The position numbers were made by a program, and so were the translations under genes. Shown here piece after piece: positions 1-13,300 of a DNA stretch of 64,000 nt. The notes under the pieces were generated by a model. The model was not told the origin of the DNA and did no database searches. It saw only the letters and a program-made list of their open reading frames with translations. Source of the DNA: Camarhynchus parvulus (Eukaryota; Chordata; Aves; Passeriformes; Thraupidae); contig NC_044573.1 in NCBI RefSeq assembly GCF_901933205.1, positions 84,898,546 through 84,962,545 on the forward strand, in the 5' to 3' direction. Numbering within the stretch: position 1 is the stretch's first letter; each line of letters opens with the position of its first letter.

Positions 1-1959
1 TCACTCACCCACAAATTCTGAATGCCTTGATAATTTAAATGCATTATTTCAATCTACACAGACTTCATTTTGCCAGCCTATTTCCTGCCCACATCTATAT
101 TTTTAACAGAGTGGTACAGAGAACTTAAGCCAAAGAAATTATAGAAAAGTATTAAAGTATATATTTATACTTTGCATGAATATTTAATTTATACAGAATT
201 GTAATTGCTGAAAGCAAGTTGCTTGGTTTTAGGTCTTTGACTTTGAAAATAACAAAATTGAATGTCAGTTTAGCCTACAGTATGAACATTCACTTTGAAT
301 AATCAGTAACGTTCTATAATTGTATATGAAAATTAGTTAATGGCAGTTTCAGCTTCCTAGCTGGATAACAATTCATTTTAACCATCTATAATTCAATCAG
401 ATTATACCTTGTTTTACATATTTTAATAGAAGCTTTCTTCTGGTTATTTTACAAATTATATATGCAAATTATGTATTAAATAATTGATGAAGGAACTTGT
501 TTTGCTTGTAGCTATAAGGAATGCTTTTCTTCACAAATATATTTAGGCAGTAGTTCTTTTCTCAGCAAGATTTTTGCATAGTATTTTAAAAGATATTTAA
601 ACTCCTGCCGTGATGAGGGCTTATTTAGAAACACCAAGTATAATTTAGTAACCTGATTTATGAAGCCATTTATACAATATAGTGAAATAGCATTGTTGAA
701 TAATTTCATTGCATAGCGATAATAATCTTCTCTGAAAATCCCAAACTCTGTAACTCTTGGGAAACTCTGTACTACTGTGGTCTATGATAGGACAAAGTAT
801 ATCACGGTAATTAGCCTTCCTATTTTATTAATGCTTTATAAAACAGTTAGAGGTTAATCCAGCAGTTATTTTTTCCTATTTCCCAATTTCATACCCTAAT
901 ACTCAGTAACAGGGGGAAATAGAGTCATTAATCTTTTACTAGGCAGGTGGTAAATGGTGTAATGGAATATTAAGTATCATGCATTATTTACAATTATATG
1001 TATGTATGTAGGTAGGTATACACAGACATATATAACAAGGATATTTTAATTTTAAATATTCCAGGATCTATCCCTTCACCTGTTGTATAAGAGTGCCAGT
1101 GTTTTAAATGTTACTTCCCTCTTTTCTTTAACTGAACAATTAACATGCGCTCAAGTATTTCTGTAAAAAGACTTTTTAAACTAAAATTGAATATTGGCAG
1201 ACAGGTTAGGCCCACAAGATCTTAGATACTTAAGCCTTGTGTTTCCTAACCTTGTAAGTACTACATTAGTAAGTTATAAACAATTCTTTCTCTCATTTGA
1301 AGACATGCACAGTATAAATGCAAATTTGAAAATTGCTCTCTTTTTCAAGCTGTGAGATTTGAACAAATGAAAAATAGCTTTCATGATTGAAAAGGCTGGA
1401 GCGCTCATGATACTGTGTGGACACTTAAAAATTACGATCATTTCAGTGCCTGGAAATTAATATAAAACAATATGACACATAAGAACAGAGTAACTTCCCC
1501 TGACAACACTGAGATCTGTAGAGAGAACTCCTACAGAAAAAAGTGAGAAAGAGGCACCTTCATATTGATCTTAGAACTCAACAGTTTTCCTCTGAAGAAT
1601 CTCAATCTTAAACATACATATTTCAAAGGCCTCCATTTTCCTGATGAAAGAAAGGATATCTCTGCTGCTGAACACAGAAAGTGCTGAAGAGATGCTCACT
1701 AAGGTCTGAAAAGAGCTACAGATGAAGCCTGTCAGTTTTCACCCTTGTGTTGCAATGCTTCATGAAGAACCTGGGAAACAGCAGTCTTTGAAAAGCAGTA
1801 GATTTGTAAATGGAAATCCAAATTTCCACAATTAAGAATTTCTCTTTTTAAAGGACACAAAGCAGACAACACTATAAAATGCAATGCTAGTGAGTTTTCC
1901 TCCCAAAAAAATTAGTAAAGCATGTCTCTTGATATACAGACATTCTTCCCTTGTGTCTG

Positions 1960-1976
1960 TTTTTTTTTTTTTTTTT
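1960..1976. repeat. Poly-T run, 17 bases
   Basis: An uninterrupted T homopolymer (A on the CSMD1 sense strand). No adjoining retrocopy was recognised. Confidence 0.95.
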
Positions 1977-4900
1977 GGAACCTACAGCAAACTGATTAGC
2001 GGAGTGTCGGAACAGGGCAAACAACACCCAACAATCTTGTTCAAAACACCTGCAAATACTACAGAGTGCCCCAGAATAAAAGCCCAAAAGATGCCAGCAT
2101 TTTCCCATCTACTTTACTTGTGTTAGCTGGCAGCGACACAAATTAAAAAGAGAGATTTATGTTACATTTATTTCTCCAGTGCTTTTAAATTCATGCTTCT
2201 TGAAAGGGCACAGGCCTTTGGAATTCTGCAGAACAAATCTACTTTCCAATAGATTTTTTTTTTAGAAAAAATTATAAGGTCTCTCTACTTTATCCTAGTG
2301 TTCATATTTTATTTCTTTTACTATTTTTTAAATACAGCAACACATAATATTTTAAATATTCAAAGCAAAAAACAGACTGAATATTGAGAACACTTAGGCA
2401 TACAATATCCAAACCTAGGATCTTTTGATATTAACTGCCTGTAATTACTTGGGTAGCTTGTTTTGTATCATGTTTATTGGTGATCAATCCCATCACTGAT
2501 ACAAAGTTTCTTAAATTAATGCAAGCATGAGATTTAATTAATGAAAGCTAATGTAGATTAGAACATAATTTTAAAGAATGAGAGAGATTTGATATTGTAT
2601 AGTTGGGATTTTTAAAATTTGAAACTGAAACTATCAGAATAAATATTTAACAGTATTTTTTATCATTATTTGATTCTGACACATCACATAATAAATAGCA
2701 TGTAAGATCCAAATTCAGTAAGAAATGTTTTTTCATGTGTGAAGACTCAACACAATATAAGCACAAAAAAAAAACAGAATTTTTAGTGGAAATTTTTCTA
2801 TTACATGTGCATTTTGAAAATAATAATATGGAACTCTTTCATAGGTTTTCAGTGATCCTAAAATAATTTTGGAAAAATATACTAAAAACTTAATTAATAA
2901 TAAGATATTTTGGGCAAGAAATTATAAGACAACTTAAATCTAAATATAATAACCAGAAATTGGTATTTATATCAAGAGAAGATATAAATTTCATTTTTAA
3001 AATGTAGTAAGTAGCAATAGTTTTTCCTTTTATACCTGAAACTTGTCACAACCTTCAGCAGTTCTCATATCTGTTTGTTGATTGCACATTGGTTTGCAAC
3101 TGATTTCTAAGTATTCAAAATATAAAAGTATTTAGATAAATTGATTTTTGCTAAGGTATAAGAACAAAACAGCCAGAAAATCGCACTATTAAGTGCAACT
3201 ATTCAGTCCAATATTGTCTTTCTTAGGGAAATACTTTCAATAAATGAAGAACAAAATTTGACTACTCTCCATATTGCTTCTGTCAAAGTACATTTACCAG
3301 TAGTCAAACATCAAAAAGATGAAATTGTCAGTTTATTTAAAATGTGAGGAATGTATCGGTAAGCAAAAAATTTTTATCCTAAAATTTTTACCTTTATGTT
3401 ACAATGTCCTAAGCCATTTTTCTCAATTACCCAACAACAAAATAAATAATGACTGCTGTCATTCTTTCTTACACAGAATTAGCAGTGTAATCCCATTTTG
3501 GTATTAATCACTACAGTTTCAAGAGCATGTGCCATTAATTCAACTTAATGTGCTGCAACCAATCAATACTTAGTCTCTAAACTCATTTGTTCTTTGGCTC
3601 TACATCACAAAAATAATTGTTGTAAAGTAGGTCTTTTTATCATCTTCAGGGTGAAGAACTGTTTAGGTAAACTCTGTAACTCAAGTTTCAGCGGATGCAT
3701 TAATCTTACACTAAAATCATGATCTTCAAAGTATTTAACATGGGTTTTCCTAGTATTCTAAAATACATTTTCAAATAATACTACAGAAGCCTGAAATTGC
3801 TTTTGTGAAGTATAAGAGTTTTTTACTTAGTGAACGCTTACAGAACTCACACTTCGTAAAACACAGTAGTTCACATGCACCATATTGCACAGTGATGTTA
3901 GGTCACTAAATATTCAGTAATTGCTCTGAAATGCTAACATGGTTCAATATGAATGCCATTTTTTTTAATGAATCACTGTCTGTTAACGTTTGTACCTGTT
4001 CAGGCTGTGGACATTTCTGCAGTTTGCTGTGTCACGTGGCAAGCAACTCATCACGCTACATTTTGACATGAGCAAACGCAGGAAATCAGCTCTCCCAGGC
4101 ACTTCTTTCTCACTGCTGCCTTCCCCTCCTAGCATCACTGCACTGGCAGATTTGTACACACCACATAAACTGTATAATCATTTGCATTTTTCACCTGATA
4201 TGATGTGTCTCACCTCACTGAACTTCCTTGGCATTTACTATGAGCTTGATGCATCCCTGCGCTCCATCCTCCTGCTGGTGAGGAGGTGTGGAAGTGTGAG
4301 GCTGCCCTGTGGCTGCAGCAGGAGGGTGAAGGCATTAGGGGCTTCTGGGGCAGTCTGCTCTCTTAACCCTTCTCTTTTTTTTGGGCTGCAGAAGGCACAA
4401 AGATTTGCAGAGGTGCCAATTATCAGGTCTGCAGTTATGGCCCTGTCTTCCCGGTATTCTGTGAACTGGTGTCCTGAAGACCTGTATTCACTTGGTATCC
4501 TTTGCACAGAGCATGACTAGCAGTAACTGCCTGGTATGTAAACTTTAAGAGATAAAATACAAGGATCTTGTATTTGACAAAAAATGAGACCTTTATAAGG
4601 ACTATGGCTGCCCAATTTTGGTCTGTCCTTGCAGCTTTCTTCATTAGGGCTCTCCTCTTGGATGTACAGAATTCTCCTGCACAGTCTCTCTGCTGTAGAG
4701 GTAATGCTCAATATGTTTAGAGATGATAATCACCCTCTGACAGATTTGCTGGACAGAAATAATGCCATGAAAACATTCATACAAGAGACAGCAGTAAGAA
4801 CCTTATTTTTATTTAATCAGTCACAATGCAAACTATAGTCATAGCAGTTTTAGAAAAGGCCAAAGCTATTAGGCACACAGAGTCTGCAGGTTTTGATGTT

Positions 4901-5411
4901 AGAATAAGTGATGACAGCAAGATGGATCTTTGGGAATATAGCATATATATCAGAATGATAACAAAAGTGAGAAGGCAACTAATCAGATGGGTACCAACAG
5001 ATGTAATTTGATTTGCTTTCCCTAAGCAGTTTCATAAAATACAATTCTGCCCTTGCTGTTATGAGAGATCAGCTTCAGATGACCCTTTATTTACCTTCAA
5101 GGGTAAATATACTGATTGGATTTGGCCAGTGTTTGTGGCAGCTCAAGCACTTAGAGCTGTGAAAACTGCCTGTCCCATGTGCCTTTGCCCAATTTACTCT
5201 TTCACACCTTTGCTCCCCTCACTTAATGTCACAGTACAAGGCATGGATGAACCAGGACCGTATTTTACTTCAATTATCTTTCCCATCCTTTTCCCATTTC
5301 CTGGCATAATTTAATCACAATTCAACTGCATCTGGCTCACTGCTAAAGACTACTACCTATCAGAACTATCTGGCAAAAAACGAACTTGATACGTTTTTTT
5401 CGGGTGTACCA

Positions 5412-5620
5412 AAGAAGAAGAAGAAAAAAAAACCAGCCAAATAAACAAAACTACTGAAAAAACCCCACAAAGGAAAAAAAAAAAAAAACCACTCACAAAA
5501 AAGCCCCAACCCAACCCCATGAAAACAAACAAAAAAAGAAATCCCTCAAAACCAACCTAAAACCCTACCCAAAATCCCACATAAAACCCAAACCAAAACA
5601 AAAAGCAACGGCAAAACCCT
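5412..5620. repeat. A/C-rich low-complexity tract
   Basis: About 200 bases with strong strand asymmetry: mostly A and C on the plus strand and T and G on the minus (CSMD1 sense) strand. It includes an A14 run near 5475 and several CCC triplets at 5563-5589. Confidence 0.9.
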
Positions 5621-7840
5621 CTTGCTTCCCTGGAGAGTGCTACAATATATAATGAATTTTCTTGCCAATACAGAGGCACCTTCATCTGAAAGCCATGCTT
5701 TGCTACCTGACTCTTTATACAGGATGGAAGATCTGAAAGAAATTATCCTGGAATGCAGGCAGGTCCAAAAGGAGGAGAGTGAGCTCTGACTGTACATGAC
5801 TGAAATACTAAAATACCATTCTGCATTCTAAGAGGAATTATCAGTAATGTTATTTTCATTGGTAACACCGATAACATTTTCTACATAAATCCTAAAAGGC
5901 TGGTGCCACTGCAAAATGCCTTTTGAACTAGCTGCTTGCAGGTTCTGCTTGGGAGGAAGAGCTGTGGGAAAGCTGCAGGTTGTGGGTTGCACAGGATATG
6001 CTCTCACAGCATTTGGTGTGATAATATTTGCATTCCATTTACCCCCCATAAGCCAAAAAGCCAAAACTAGGCTTTCTGCTTTATAGAGAGAGAATATTTA
6101 AAAGATCTAACATACAAAAATAGTAAGGTGTTGGTATATAATGTATCTTAAAAAAAAATTCTATTTGGCATCAAATTAAAATATCCATTCTTACAAGTTC
6201 TCTGGAGTCAAATCCTCAATTGTCTTTTCTGTCTGTGTAAGTACAGGTAAGATAAATGGTTAAATATTTAAAGCTTACATCAGAAAGAGCATCAAAATAC
6301 ATTTGAATCCAATTCATTGTATTTTAGTCTTATAATTTTTAAAATATTTGTATATGTGAAATTGATGGTAATAATAACAATGCACTTCTTAGATTTATAT
6401 TGGAAAGTTAGACATGATAATAAAGTTTTACAAGTCAAAACACAAAGGAAAAAAAAAGACAGTTTTCATTGAGGTAAACAACAGGCTGCTGTATAATAAT
6501 TTCTTCCATAGCCTGTCTTCCACTTTCTGTAACTACATGTGGTGTTTGACAGCATGTGTTCTGAGACCATAAGCAGAGATCACACAGCTCGCAGAAGTAA
6601 CTTATAAATAATGAAATTATCACCCATTCAGATACAGACACCAAAGAGATGGTTCAACTTTTTCTGCTACACCTTGCATAAAAAGTTCCTTTTGAGTGCC
6701 ACACCATCAATGTGCAATATTTAAAGCAGAAAATTGTCATGCCTCTTTTGTTCCAGTAAGCATACCAGAAACTCACTTTGCATTAAACAATGCATGCCAG
6801 AAACACAGAGAATAAAACATATCCTCTAGACATCAGCTTTCAAGACACTCATTCTCTCTGCACTCACAGAATGGCACATGAGGCAAACACAGCAGAGGTT
6901 TCACTTCATTGAGTTCACTGTTATTACATGAGGAATTAATTTATCTGAATACATCTGAACTTTTAATGAGTTCTGTGTGAATGCTGGCCTAACCTCTGGC
7001 TTTTGTGGTTTGATTTTTTTTGTGGTTGGGGGCGGGGGGCTAAGGGCCCTCAGCTTTTAAAATTCAAAAATATCCTCTTTTTCTCAATTCAAGACTGGCC
7101 TAATTAATGGAGAAAGAGCTCTCAGGATATTAGTCAGATTGCCAGTTCAGAGAAAGTGATGCTCAAAAAAACTAACAACCTCATAGTCCCATAGGTAGCA
7201 TTTTGATTTTAGCTTTACACTTTACACAGTGAAAAAGGTGTAAAGGGACCAAACAGATGTCATTCCAGAGTGCACTATGCATGCAATGAGGGGAAGTTGA
7301 TGCTGTGACCTCCATCTTCTTGAGAAGCTGGGAATTACACCAGTTCTTAACTCCTGCTGTGCAAGACTGGAAAGAGGTGTTCACCAGACAGTGTGGCAAA
7401 ATGAGGGATGGATTTAGCTGTGATATTGAGTGAGGGGAAGGAAAAAGATCACAAAGTATAAGTTTAGATACAGAAAATTCTCAGATACCTTCACTGTCCC
7501 CAGTATTGAACTCATGAAGTCTATATGGCAGTGTTCTGCCTGGATTTCCTAACTTGCCATGTGTCTCTGAATTCTAAACAATACAATACACAAGAATACT
7601 GTGATGTATAAAATGCAGGGGAGTTTCTAAATGCCACATTTTTCAGAGTTTACACCAACCATATTCTGCTTTCTACCCTCAGCAGAGTATTATCAGTGGA
7701 GTTCTGATTCAGTAACAATTGAAAGCATAATAACCATTTTATGACCATAGCATCCCAGCATCTCTCTCTTTGATTTGTATATTTACAAGGATTCCAGAAG
7801 ATATATGCAGTCACTAAAAATAAGGTTATAAACAACTTAC

Positions 7841-7918
7841 AGACAGAATTTTTGTGGTTGCTGTCTTTGCTGGGCAACATCTTGACTCCTCTTGATTTCA
7901 GTTCAATTGCCTTTTTTA
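7841..7918 (-). CDS. CSMD1: CSMD1 internal coding exon, 78 bp (linker after second CUB domain)
   Basis: This is an internal exon of CSMD1, a very large type I membrane protein with alternating CUB and Sushi domains, expressed mainly in brain and linked to complement control. On the minus strand a pyrimidine-rich acceptor ending in TTCTCAG precedes the exon, and a GTAAGT donor follows at 7840. The exon is phase 1 at both ends: TA, 25 complete codons, then T. It encodes a basic segment beginning KKAIELKSRGVKMLPSKD, which in CSMD family members follows the second CUB domain and precedes the second Sushi domain. The KM and LPSKD wording fits my memory of CSMD1 better than CSMD2 or CSMD3. The split codon joins the last base of the exon at 20120-20232 to give Val. 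The segment contains no cysteine and no hydrophobic stretch, so it should be a surface linker. Seen: frame, splice sites and peptide. Recalled: the family match. The paralogue assignment is the less certain part. Confidence 0.93.
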
Positions 7919-10900
7919 CTGAGAAGACAAGCAAACAAAGAGAAAATAATTCATTATTAAACCTCATTAAAAGCACATATAGCTTAAAAATCATGCATTA
8001 AAATAATACAAAGCTATATAGGAAACCTACAGCAGATTGAAATAACTGCAGCTTCTGTTATAATCCAAATAAATTTTTGGTTTTATTTATTTTTACAAAG
8101 AATACAACCATGTCCTTTTTGAACAGATATTATCAGGATTGGCAATATTTTGGATTCAAGTATCTTTATGTTCAAAGAAAAGAACAGCCTGTCCTAATTA
8201 CAAGTATGGATTTCCTGTGTTTGCCATTCCATATAAGAAATCTCAAACATTAAAAAAATATTTCTTACATAGAATATACAGAACATTATCTTCATATATT
8301 CAAGGACTACAAGCTTTCAATGTGATATTCACACCTGCTTTTGTTTGATTCACTTTTCATCAGGAGACATGTTTTTAGTTCTGTTTCCCAGTGAGATTAA
8401 CACAGTGCGTTACATTATTTGGCTCACCTAAACCCTTTTGAATCTACAGGGCAATTTCAACTGAATTAGAAAGAAGAAAGAGAGTAAGAGCTCTCACAGG
8501 GGCAAAGTTTTGTGAGAAAGAACAGATGCATCAGAGGTTTAATATCTTTTTTCTCTGTTTAGTCAGCTGAATGGCTGATAAACTCCCAGCCTATCCCTAT
8601 TAAGTAGTTTGGGCACCATAGGTGGGATCAGGAGCCAAGTAGGAAGAGACGTGAGAAGACAGCAGTGCAGCTATACATTAAGGAAGACACAGGGTAGAAT
8701 TTTAATTGTAATAGTAGGAGAAAAGGACAGAAATATAGGACACCTTCACAGGATATTAGTTCTGTGGGAACAAATTGAGCAATGGAAAGTAAAATCAGAT
8801 GTAGAAAATAATTGAGGAACAAGCATGAGCAATTCAAAACTATTGTGTCAAAAAACAATAGCAATTGCAAAATAGCTGATGACTGACTCTGTACCAGAAT
8901 GCTAATGACAACATCAAGATGCATTTCAGTTACCAAAATTACAAAAACCTGTAATGCTTCCCTGATTAATATTAAATACCTTTTTTTCTAGACCTTGCAG
9001 GGGCTGATAATCTCAAAATGCACTTATTTTCCAAGATACAAACAGAAACACAAATTCAACTCAAACATTTCTTACATGGAAGTAATTAGTGACTCACAGT
9101 AAATAAATTCATACTATAGAATGTAAGTTATACTTTTTGCCATTACACAGTATAAATTTTATAATTACTACAATATACACTGATGTGTATGTAAACATTT
9201 CTAAGTGAAGTGGTAGAAAGTAAGTTGTCTTTCAATACTACATTAAAAATCATTATTCCATTGTATTTATTTCTATATTGTAACTTCAGAGGGAAGGCGG
9301 CTTTTCTTGACTACTGAAATTGAGCAAGTGCTGCAGAAAGTACATTCTGTGTTATGTGCAAGTGCAGTCATTCACGCCTAAATGAGGAAAACAGGTGTTC
9401 AAATGATGAAAGATGATTGAAACACAATTGTAGCTGAATAGTATGAAATGGTTATGATAGCAGTGTGGTGTTTTCTTCTAAGGCAGGAACTGTACATCAT
9501 ACAGAGACATCAGTGCAGGCAATATTATCCCCAAGGCATTTTGGAAGGGCAAACTTTATGGATATGGTTTTATTTGGATTTGGAACCTAAGTTTCCAGAC
9601 TTAGGTTCGAAAGTCTCCATCAAGTACCACCTTAAGTTGTTTTTCAGGCTGTGTAACAAATCTGTTAAAATTATTCTATATTTAATGGGAAATGAACAAC
9701 ACAGTTCTTGCAGAGAATATCTGGCATATTGTCTGGAGCTGCGGTCCCTCCAGCAGTATGAATTTCTCAATTTATTAATATCTATGTTATGTAAAACCTG
9801 TGAGCAGTTTTTTGAGGATTCAGAACACATTGCTTACATGGATGAGTAATAAAAACGTTGAGTTATTAGGCAATGGACAGAAAAAAAGAACTCTATTCCT
9901 CTTCTTCTCTTTGTGCTGTGACACTATTTTAGAGTAAAAATCACAATCATCATGCAAATTCCTTGTGACATTTCACTCTTAAGGGCGTTTGTTATACATA
10001 TTTGAAGCACACTTCATGTGAATGAGAAAAATGATACTCACAAGCTTTATTTGAAATACAGAGGTCACAAATTGAAACAAGATGTTTTGACTAGATATAC
10101 GAAAAGCTTTTTGACTGTCATGCACTGAAACATGTCCTGCAGTTTCTATCCTTGGATTTTTTTCAGATGTCAAGAAAAAGGCATTCTTTATCTTACTGAA
10201 AGAACATTAGGGAGGGGATGCACAAAACTTAAGATCAGTCATCTAAATGTATGTTTTATGAAGAGAAATAGCTTACTCAAGGGGGTGATTCAGCCCCTTC
10301 TAAGATAGACACAATGAATCCTTCTCTGGAAATGCCTTTTTCTCTCCACAAAATATAACAGAAACAAATAATACTTGCTGAAGCTAGACCCCTACATTTT
10401 AGACAGCAAACATTAGCTGGAATGAGTCTTTTTGCCTGGAAAACTTTAACGGCCAAATGTAGTTATCTGGGAGACATATGGACCCAAGAGGTGAAATAGG
10501 ATAGTTTGATATATGAAAAGCAAACTTTTGCCTCTTTTATTCTTGAATGTGTAAGTTTTTGCATGTACCCTATAAGGTGTTTTATTGTCATTTTAAAAAG
10601 TATTAGGCAAGCATAGTCCCTAAAATAAAAACTATTCAACGTTTGAAAAAGAAACAGAGACTACTGCACACTGTGATTCAAGTGAACCAGTTCAACTCCT
10701 CCTGTAAATAAAAGAAATTCTCTAAATTGGACGTTTTATAACAATTTAAATCCCATTGGAATAACTTTTCTGAGACACTTCTCTTTAACTTCCCCATTGC
10801 ACCTTCATTAGAAAGGTTTTCCTGATTTCAAAGATGATTTTCCATTTGAAAGCACAAAAAGAGGAATGAGTTTACATTAATAATGTTAGAACTGAACAGC

Positions 10901-12429
10901 ACTTTCCAACTTTTAAGTGATTACTTTTGAAAATCTGCACAGCCTTCTGCTAGCTTCACGTAAACATCCAGTTAAGCTTACTTAATTTGCTTACTTCACC
11001 TTTTCTGTTCATCATACCTTCAAGACTCTTTTGGAGATGAGTTACCTACTCAGGGAAGAGGGCAGAGAGCTGAGCGCTGGAAATCCACAACAATCTTATC
11101 AGAGTACTGGAAAGCACCAGTGGTATTCCTTAAACTTTTGCTACAGCTGAAATAAACTCATCCATGAAAGGAATATATGCCTGGTCTTTTCTGAATGGAT
11201 CATGAAAGTAAAAATTTTAGGTTGTAAATCTTCATTCAAATCTGTGACTTTCATGCAGCTCTTAGTTTCTGACATATTTGAACATGTGTGAAGAAAATAC
11301 ATTTTACCCCAGACTTCGGTGACATAATATGCTTTTCCCCAATTATCCAAATACATGAGTATCTTGCTGATTTTTCTTCCTGCATGAAATGACCTCCAAG
11401 ACCTCAAATACTGGCTACCACTCAAAGCTAAAATATTCTGACATCATCTGTTGGTACTTCCTCAAGCTGCTCTGCTGCTGCTCCGCTGAGTTCAGCTCTT
11501 GGCTGCCCTTCACTGCAGATATTTCCTAAGTACAGATATTTGAAGGTGAAGAGGAACAGCATATTGCCCAGGTTGTGGTGACAAGAAGCACCTTTCCTGT
11601 CCAGTCTGAAGCTCTACGTCACTATAAGGGATATATATAGATATATTTGAACGGTTCTCTGGTTTTGTTACAGTAAAGGAAGAACCCCAATATTTTCAGT
11701 ATTTTTTACATATGATACATATCTTTTACAAAGACTTACACTTGGCTTTAAATATTTTGCAGAGTTCAGTAAAAAAGTGATGTGTTTGCAAGAACATTCA
11801 TAAGATTATTCTTGAAGGAACTTAGCAGATTTATCTCAGTACAGTGCATAATTAATCAATTTCCTTTTGCTTTAGTTTCACTGTTCGGATTTTCTTTAAT
11901 ATGAGTAATCCTGTTGTAAAACAAAGTATTTTCTTAATTTAGATTGAAGAGTCCACTTCAGTGCTCTGTTTCTTTTGCCCTGGTGCCTAATCTTTCCACA
12001 CTCTCCTCCAAAGACATAATTATGAGAATAGTACCTTTTTTTGGCCCTGGAATAAATAACCTACAGCTTCACATTTAGCAGCATCAATGTTCTATCCAGA
12101 TTATACTTATGAATGAAACATTTCTTTCTAATTACTCAAAGTCATGTGAGATCAGTAAACAGTTTGTTATCTGTTTCTAGGTTTTCTTCTGCTTCACTAT
12201 GGCCTGTTGTACTATGAATTCTTTCTAAAAGTTTAGTATTTATGAGAGTAAGAAAAAAGCAACCATTCTCAATCTTACTATTAACTTTAGTTTATGAAGG
12301 GAATTCTATAATAATTTTGTTGATAAAACAAGATCCCACACTCAATAAGTGTGGATGCTTCCAAATGGGAGCATCCTAAGAAGCTTTTCCTCTCAGCTGC
12401 CCACTTGACTTTTTGCAGAAGCATCACGG

Positions 12430-13300
12430 CCTTCCATAGGATCTCTAGTTTAAACTAATTCATTGGAATATCCATCCCTTTTCTGTTTCTCTATTCCCTG
12501 CCTGAAGAGTATTCCATCTAATTCACTCTCCCAGTGTTTCTGTCACTATCAGCTTTCAAAATCTTCCCTACTAATCAGTATTATAACTCCAGAGAGCTTC
12601 ACAGCAGGCACAAATGTTTCTCCTATATGGCTACCTGTAAAAGCTGTAGGTTCATGATCAGTTGGCTTCCTTGTTCCATCAATTCAGCAAAGTACTGCCT
12701 GTCACTATCAGACCTTCCACCTGCTCCCTGTGCTGGAAATCTCTGCATGCAGAACTAGTAAATAAATGGCACCAAGATAAATTGGTGTCACAGTAGATTT
12801 TTACACAAATCTTTCTCATTCTATTTGTATAAGCTGACACAGGTTCTGCAGGTTTAAAAAGAAGCACAGCCATTTGTTTTCCATTAACCTTCTCTATGTT
12901 TCCTAGCTGGCCCCTTGCCCTGATGGACTGCCTTAGCTACTTTGTGCTTTCAGTGTATGATATATCATAATAAAACCGGTCCAGCAGGCATCAAGTCTTC
13001 AATGACTGCAGATATTCTCCATAGTTCTGGAAAATTGTATCAATACAATTTAGTCTATGAATATACAGCATTGCAGAACACACTGGGTAGTAGTGTCTAG
13101 GAACTGATTCTAAAAGTAAATCATAAAATGAGAACCATTCAGTTCCTTGTTTGAATGCCACTTCAGCCATTGTCTTTTGAATAGTCTTAACTGAATGGCT
13201 GTTACTAAATTGGCATCTTCTTAGGGCTGATATCATGAGACAGCTACGTCTGAGCCTTTTTAGCAACATTTTACTAGACATGTAAGAAAGAAGTGTCACT
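12430..13300. other. Unassigned stretch, no gene recognised
   Basis: Slightly less AT-rich than its surroundings, with several 60-100-codon open frames on both strands (for example 12991-13299 minus). I see no domain, splice pair or known repeat. It may be an old transposon too decayed to name. Confidence 0.4.

Larger units (their letters stand above)
1..7840 (-). other. CSMD1: CSMD1 intron, 5' part (continues left of the window)
   Basis: This is intronic sequence following the 78-bp exon in the direction of transcription. The next expected exon encodes a Sushi domain with conserved cysteines. I looked on the minus strand for its CPDPG and SITCQR type coding and did not find it, so the intron is longer than 7.8 kb. 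Content is AT-rich unique-looking sequence with short homopolymer runs (17 T at 1960-1976), an A/C-rich tract near 5.4-5.6 kb and a short G-rich patch near 7026-7048. The local open frames at 3990-4520 and 4238-4507 show no domain I recognise and no splice or start context, and I treat them as chance. Confidence 0.85.

Noticed and set aside
3990..4520. 176-codon plus-strand open frame
   Set aside because: No recognised domain, no promoter or splice context, antisense overlap with other frames, and it lies in a CSMD1 intron. Chance is the simplest explanation.
9584..9607. Perfect 8-bp hairpin (AACCTAAG / CTTAGGTT)
   Set aside because: Stems of this size are expected many times by chance in 64 kb, and nothing around it suggests a terminator or an RNA gene.
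9979..10173. Minus-strand segment with GTGAGT after an open frame, resembling an exon
   Set aside because: The acceptor side lacks a good pyrimidine tract. The CSMD1 residues on both sides of this intron are already contiguous, so no exon is needed here.
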